Shown: in pieces, positions 5,678 through 5,770 of the stretch
Numbering within the stretch: position 1 is the stretch's first letter
Layout of the letters: every line of letters starts with the position of its first letter
Assembly (NCBI GenBank): GCA_017885485.1
Contig: JAFNFZ010000327.1
Location: 1 to 5,770 of the forward strand
Length of the DNA: 5,770 nt
Source: Chloroflexota bacterium
GTDB taxonomy: Bacteria; Chloroflexota; Dehalococcoidia; UBA2247; RBG-13-53-26
Reading direction: 5' to 3'
Made by a program: the position numbers and the translations under genes
Notes under the pieces: model-generated
Told to the model about the DNA's origin: nothing
The model's input: the letters and a program-made list of their open reading frames with translations, nothing else
Databases searched by the model: none

Positions 5678-5770
5678 ATGATGAAGAGGCTCACCTTCAT
5701 TTTCCTGGCAGTAGTCTCTCTCATAACAGGGATTTCCGCCATTTCCGCTCCTATGAGGACTGAAGCTGCA
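5678..5770 (+). CDS. Secreted protein N-terminus with signal peptide, cut by the right edge
   Basis: Thirty-one codons run from ATG ATG (5678 or 5681) to the last base without a stop. The text MMKRLTFIFLAVVSLITG, then ISAISAPMRTEAA, is a classical Sec signal peptide: KR, a hydrophobic core at residues 5-18, and an ISA-P cleavage site. AGG (5675-5677) lies directly before the first ATG and 3 nt before the second, so the Shine-Dalgarno is weak and the start ambiguous. The last 25 bases are the exact inverted copy of bases 1-25, in the same codon phase, so the mature start APMRTEAA is shared with the left secreted protein. The signal peptides themselves are not alike. The mature function is outside the window. 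Confidence 0.62.
   Translation, partial: MMKRLTFIFLAVVSLITGISAISAPMRTEAA
5746..5770. repeat. Terminal inverted repeat, right copy (25 bp, perfect)
   Basis: Bases 5746-5770 are the exact reverse complement of 1-25. The repeat begins inside the codon before GCT CCT ATG AGG and runs to the window edge. Because it reaches the edge at both ends, its real length is unknown. Confidence 0.9.

Noticed and set aside
1..5770. tRNA, rRNA, CRISPR arrays, riboswitches
   Set aside because: No cloverleaf with TTC-type arm, no spaced direct repeats and no recognised riboswitch core was seen on either strand.

Overview
This looks like bacterial DNA, because clear Shine-Dalgarno sites precede several starts, two Sec-type signal peptides are present and an IS630-type insertion sequence has decayed in place. 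The lineage cannot be fixed from the sequence. The membrane-protein remnant at the left and the IS630 remnant resemble proteins I associate with environmental, Chloroflexota-like genomes, but that is a recollection rather than a search result. Base composition appears balanced. The window combines three intact genes for cell-surface carbohydrate work with much decaying sequence.

Layout. Bases 1-105 (minus strand) hold the start of a secreted protein running off the left edge. Just upstream is a frameshifted multi-pass membrane protein (102-603). Next comes an intact polysaccharide deacetylase (903-1874, minus, possibly starting at an ATT codon at 1901). After about 0.5 kb without a convincing gene, there is an intact hexapeptide-repeat acyltransferase (2371-3093, minus). 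Bases 3094-3655 carry a possible plus-strand gene remnant and one copy of a 23-bp dispersed repeat. A broken IS630-family transposase fills 3656-4597 (minus). An intact membrane-anchored SGNH-type esterase follows (4629-5327, plus). After a further weak stretch with a possible IS3-type end, the window closes with a second secreted-protein start running off the right edge (5678-5770, plus).

How the genes may work together. The three intact enzymes plausibly add and remove acyl groups on an exported or envelope polysaccharide. The acyltransferase would act in the cytoplasm; the SGNH hydrolase is probably anchored outside. The deacetylase belongs to a family that often acts outside the membrane, although no clear signal peptide is visible here. 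They do not form one tight operon, so the link is inferred from family roles.

Most striking feature. The first and last 25 bases of the window are perfect inverted copies of each other. Each copy lies inside an outward-facing reading frame in the same codon phase. Two unrelated signal peptides therefore lead into the same mature start, PMRTEAA. Either the window ends where an assembly ran into a longer repeat, or the 5.7-kb block lies between inverted copies of a secreted-protein gene. Recombination between such copies would exchange promoters and signal peptides. The window alone cannot decide between these.
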